Below, piece after piece: positions 61,101 to 64,000 of a stretch of 64,000 nucleotides of DNA. Source of the DNA: Hygrocybe punicea (lineage: Eukaryota > Basidiomycota > Agaricomycetes > Agaricales > Hygrophoraceae); assembly GCA_963556145.1 (NCBI GenBank), contig OY744463.1, forward strand, positions 7,440,001 to 7,504,000. Direction: 5' to 3'. How positions within the stretch are numbered: position 1 is the stretch's first letter; every line of letters begins with the position of its first letter. The notes below the pieces were generated by a model, which did not search any database, was not told the DNA's origin, and saw only the letters and a list, made by a program, of their open reading frames with translations. Position numbers and translations under genes: made by a program.

Positions 61101-64000
61101 ACGGAATTGTTTGGAATTGGTTGGAATTTGCACGGAATTGTCTTTTGAGCTCACAGGACACATCACAAATACAGCTGAGCCACTCGGAGAGCGAGGAATT
61201 GCATGGAATTCTTTGGAATTGGTTGGAATTTGCACGGAATTGTCTTTTGAGCTTGCTGCAGTCGACACAAATACAGCTGAGCCACTCGTGGACCGAGGAA
61301 TTGCATGGAATTGTTTGGAATTGGTTGGAATTTGCACGGAATTGTCTTTTGAGCTTGCTGCAGTCGACACAAATATAGCTGAGCCACTCGTGGACCGAGG
61401 AATTGCACGGAATTGTTTGGAATTGGTTGGAATTTGCACGGAATTGTCTTTTGAGCTTGCTGCAGTCGACACAAATACAGCTGAGCCACTCGTGGACCGA
61501 GGAATTGCATGGAATTGTTTGGAATTGGTTGGAATTTGCACGGAATTGTCTTTTGAGCTTGCTGCAGTCGACACAAATACAGCTGAGCCACTCGTGGACC
61601 GAGGAATTGCATGGAATTGTTTGGAATTGGTTGGAATTTGCACGGAATTGTCTTTTGAGCTTGCTGCAGTCGACACAAATATAGCTGAGCCACTCGTGGA
61701 CCGAGGAATTGCACGGAATTGTTTGGAATTGGTTGGAATTTGCACGGAATTGTCTTTTGAGCTTGCTGCAGTCGACACAAATACAGCTGAGCCACTCGTG
61801 GACCGAGGAATTGCACGGAATTGTTTGGAATTGGTTGGAATTTGCACGGAATTGTCTTTTGAGCTCACAGGACACATCACAAATACAGCTGAGCCACTCG
61901 GAGAGCGAGGAATTGCATCGAATTCTTTGGAATTGGTTGGAATTTGCACGGAATTGTCTTTTGAGCTTGCTGCAGTCGACACAAATATAGCTGAGCCACT
62001 CGTGGACCGAGGAATTGCACGGAATTGTTTGGAATTGGTTGGAATTTGCATGGAATTGTCTTTTGAGCTTGCTGCAGTCGACACAAATACAGCTGAGCCA
62101 CTCGTGGACCGAGGAATTGCACGGAATTGTTTGGAATTGGTTGGAATTTGCACGGAATTGTCTTTTGAGCTCACAGGACACATCACAAATACAGCTGAGC
62201 CACTCGGAGAGCGAGGAATTGCATGGAATTCTTTGGAATTGGTTGGAATTTGCACGGAATTGTCTTTTGAGCTTGCTGCAGTCGACACAAATACAGCTGA
62301 GCCACTCGTGGACCGAGGAATTGCATGGAATTGTTTGGAATTGGTTGGAATTTGCACGGAATTGTCTTTTGAGCTTGCTGCAGTCGACACAAATATAGCT
62401 GAGCCACTCGTGGACCGAGGAATTGCACGGAATTGTTTGGAATTGGTTGGAATTTGCACGGAATTGTCTTTTGAGCTTGCTGCAGTCGACACAAATACAG
62501 CTGAGCCACTCGTGGACCGAGGAATTGCACGGAATTGTTTGGAATTGGTTGGAATTTGCACGGAATTGTCTTTTGAGCTCACAGGACACATCACAAATAC
62601 AGCTGAGCCACTCGGAGAGCGAGGAATTGCATGGAATTCTTTGGAATTGGTTGGAATTTGCACGGAATTGTCTTTTGAGCTTGCTGCAGTCGACACAAAT
62701 ACAGCTGAGCCACTCGTGGACCGAGGAATTGCATGGAATTGTTTGGAATTGGTTGGAATTTGCACGGAATTGTCTTTTGAGCTTGCTGCAGTCGACACAA
62801 ATATAGCTGAGCCACTCGTGGACCGAGGAATTGCACGGAATTGTTTGGAATTGGTTGGAATTTGCACGGAATTGTCTTTTGAGCTTGCTGCAGTCGACAC
62901 AAATACAGCTGAGCCACTCGTGGACCGAGGAATTGCATGGAATTGTTTGGAATTGGTTGGAATTTGCACGGAATTGTCTTTTGAGCTTGCTGCAGTCGAC
63001 ACAAATACAGCTGAGCCACTCGTGGACCGAGGAATTGCATGGAATTGTTTGGAATTGGTTGGAATTTGCACGGAATTGTCTTTTGAGCTTGCTGCAGTCG
63101 ACACAAATACAGCTGAGCCACTCGTGGACCGAGGAATTGCACGGAATTGTTTGGAATTGGTTGGAATTTGCACGGAATTGTCTTTTGAGCTCACAGGACA
63201 CATCACAAATACAGCTGAGCCACTCGGAGAGCGAGGAATTGCATGGAATTCTTTGGAATTGGTTGGAATTTGCACGGAATTGTCTTTTGAGCTTGCTGCA
63301 GTCGACACAAATACAGCTGAGCCACTCGTGGACCGAGGAATTGCATGGAATTGTTTGGAATTGGTTGGAATTTGCACGGAATTGTCTTTTGAGCTTGCTG
63401 CAGTCGACACAAATATAGCTGAGCCACTCGTGGACCGAGGAATTGCACGGAATTGTTTGGAATTGGTTGGAATTTGCACGGAATTGTCTTTTGAGCTTGC
63501 TGCAGTCGACACAAATACAGCTGAGCCACTCGTGGACCGAGGAATTGCATGGAATTGTTTGGAATTGGTTGGAATTTGCACGGAATTGTCTTTTGAGCTT
63601 GCTGCAGTCGACACAAATACAGCTGAGCCACTCGTGGACCGAGGAATTGCATGGAATTGTTTGGAATTGGTTGGAATTTGCACGGAATTGTCTTTTGAGC
63701 TTGCTGCAGTCGACACAAATACAGCTGAGCCACTCGTGGACCGAGGAATTGCACGGAATTGTTTGGAATTGGTTGGAATTTGCACGGAATTGTCTTTTGA
63801 GCTCACAGGACACATCACAAATACAGCTGAGCCACTCGGAGAGCGAGGAATTGCATGGAATTCTTTGGAATTGGTTGGAATTTGCACGGAATTGTCTTTT
63901 GAGCTTGCTGCAGTCGACACAAATACAGCTGAGCCACTCGTGGACCGAGGAATTGCATGGAATTGTTTGGAATTGGTTGGAATTTGCACGGAATTGTCTT

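Larger units (their letters stand above)
27637..64000 (+). repeat. 102-bp satellite array (about 356 direct monomers, runs off the window)
   Basis: The monomer begins GGAATTGCACGGAATTGTTT, continues with GGAATTGGTTGGAATTTGCAC and GGAATTGTCTTTTGAGC, and ends in a unique half. In A monomers that half holds TTGCTGCAGTCGACACAAAT (overlapping PstI and SalI sites), then GAGCCACTCGTGGACCGA. In B monomers it reads TCACAGGACACATCACAAAT and CACTCGGAGAGCGA, and the next unit carries GAATTC. Length is constant at 102 bp. Recurrent variants are CACGG/CATGG/CATCG after the first GGAATTG, ACAGCT/ATAGCT, and GAGCGA/GAGTGA in B. Near-identity across 36 kb implies recent homogenisation. No transposase, LTR or gene interrupts it. 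Confidence 0.97.

Noticed and set aside
27043..63813. A single 12,256-residue protein on the minus strand (and similar giant frames)
   Set aside because: The frame is the translation of a 102-bp satellite. Two minus frames and one plus frame are open for the same reason, composition is that of the DNA repeat, and there is no promoter, intron or domain evidence.
27637..64000. CRISPR array
   Set aside because: Units are contiguous 102-bp monomers without unique spacers, in a eukaryotic context.

Overview
The window looks like nuclear DNA of an agaricomycete (mushroom-forming) fungus. The genes carry many 47-100 nt introns, and the recognisable families are typical of Agaricomycetes: an expanded HNH_2 family protein, a GH99-like xylosidase/arabinosidase-type protein, a HAM1-like protein, DUF6534-type membrane proteins and a small alanine/cysteine-rich secreted protein. 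No bacterial operons, rRNA, tRNA or CRISPR were recognised.

Layout. 1-1.1 kb is C/T-rich low-complexity DNA, followed by AT-rich spacer. 1.5-2.9 kb holds an unrecognised gene and a decayed copy of one exon of the kinase gene found intact at 12 kb. 3.2-19.4 kb is the gene-dense part: HNH protein (-), two-finger C2H2 regulator (-), an 11-exon GH99-like protein with a long P/Q/S-rich tail (-), a P-loop kinase (+), a 12-exon HAM1-like protein (-), a GT25-type glycosyltransferase (+, divergent from the HAM1-like gene), an unrecognised membrane protein (+) and a small secreted protein (-). 19.4-21.3 kb has no gene I can support. 20.9-26.3 kb is a tandem duplication of a roughly 2.9 kb unit, each copy holding one multi-exon DUF6534-like gene. 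26.3-27.3 kb is AT-rich and contains a 22-bp tandem repeat.

From about 27.33 kb to the right edge (more than 36 kb, 57% of the window, and not finished at 64000) the sequence is a single satellite array with a 102-bp monomer. Its left end carries three diverged monomers in the opposite orientation. The array mixes a common monomer (A) with a diverged one (B), and the A/B pattern repeats in higher-order blocks (for example 4182 bp, 2346 bp and 3264 bp offsets). Because 102 is a multiple of 3 and the monomer lacks stops in several frames, it creates open frames of up to 12,256 codons that I regard as artefacts.

The genes do not form an evident pathway or cluster. The most notable features are the satellite (higher-order structure, AATT spaced at one helical turn, orientation switch at the edge), the GC-AG introns and a 10-nt microexon inferred from protein-family continuity, and the CpG-to-TpG pattern of decay in the kinase fragment. 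Gene models were spliced by eye from frame continuity, GT/GC-AG sites and remembered family motifs. Exon sums were checked for divisibility by three where all exons are listed.
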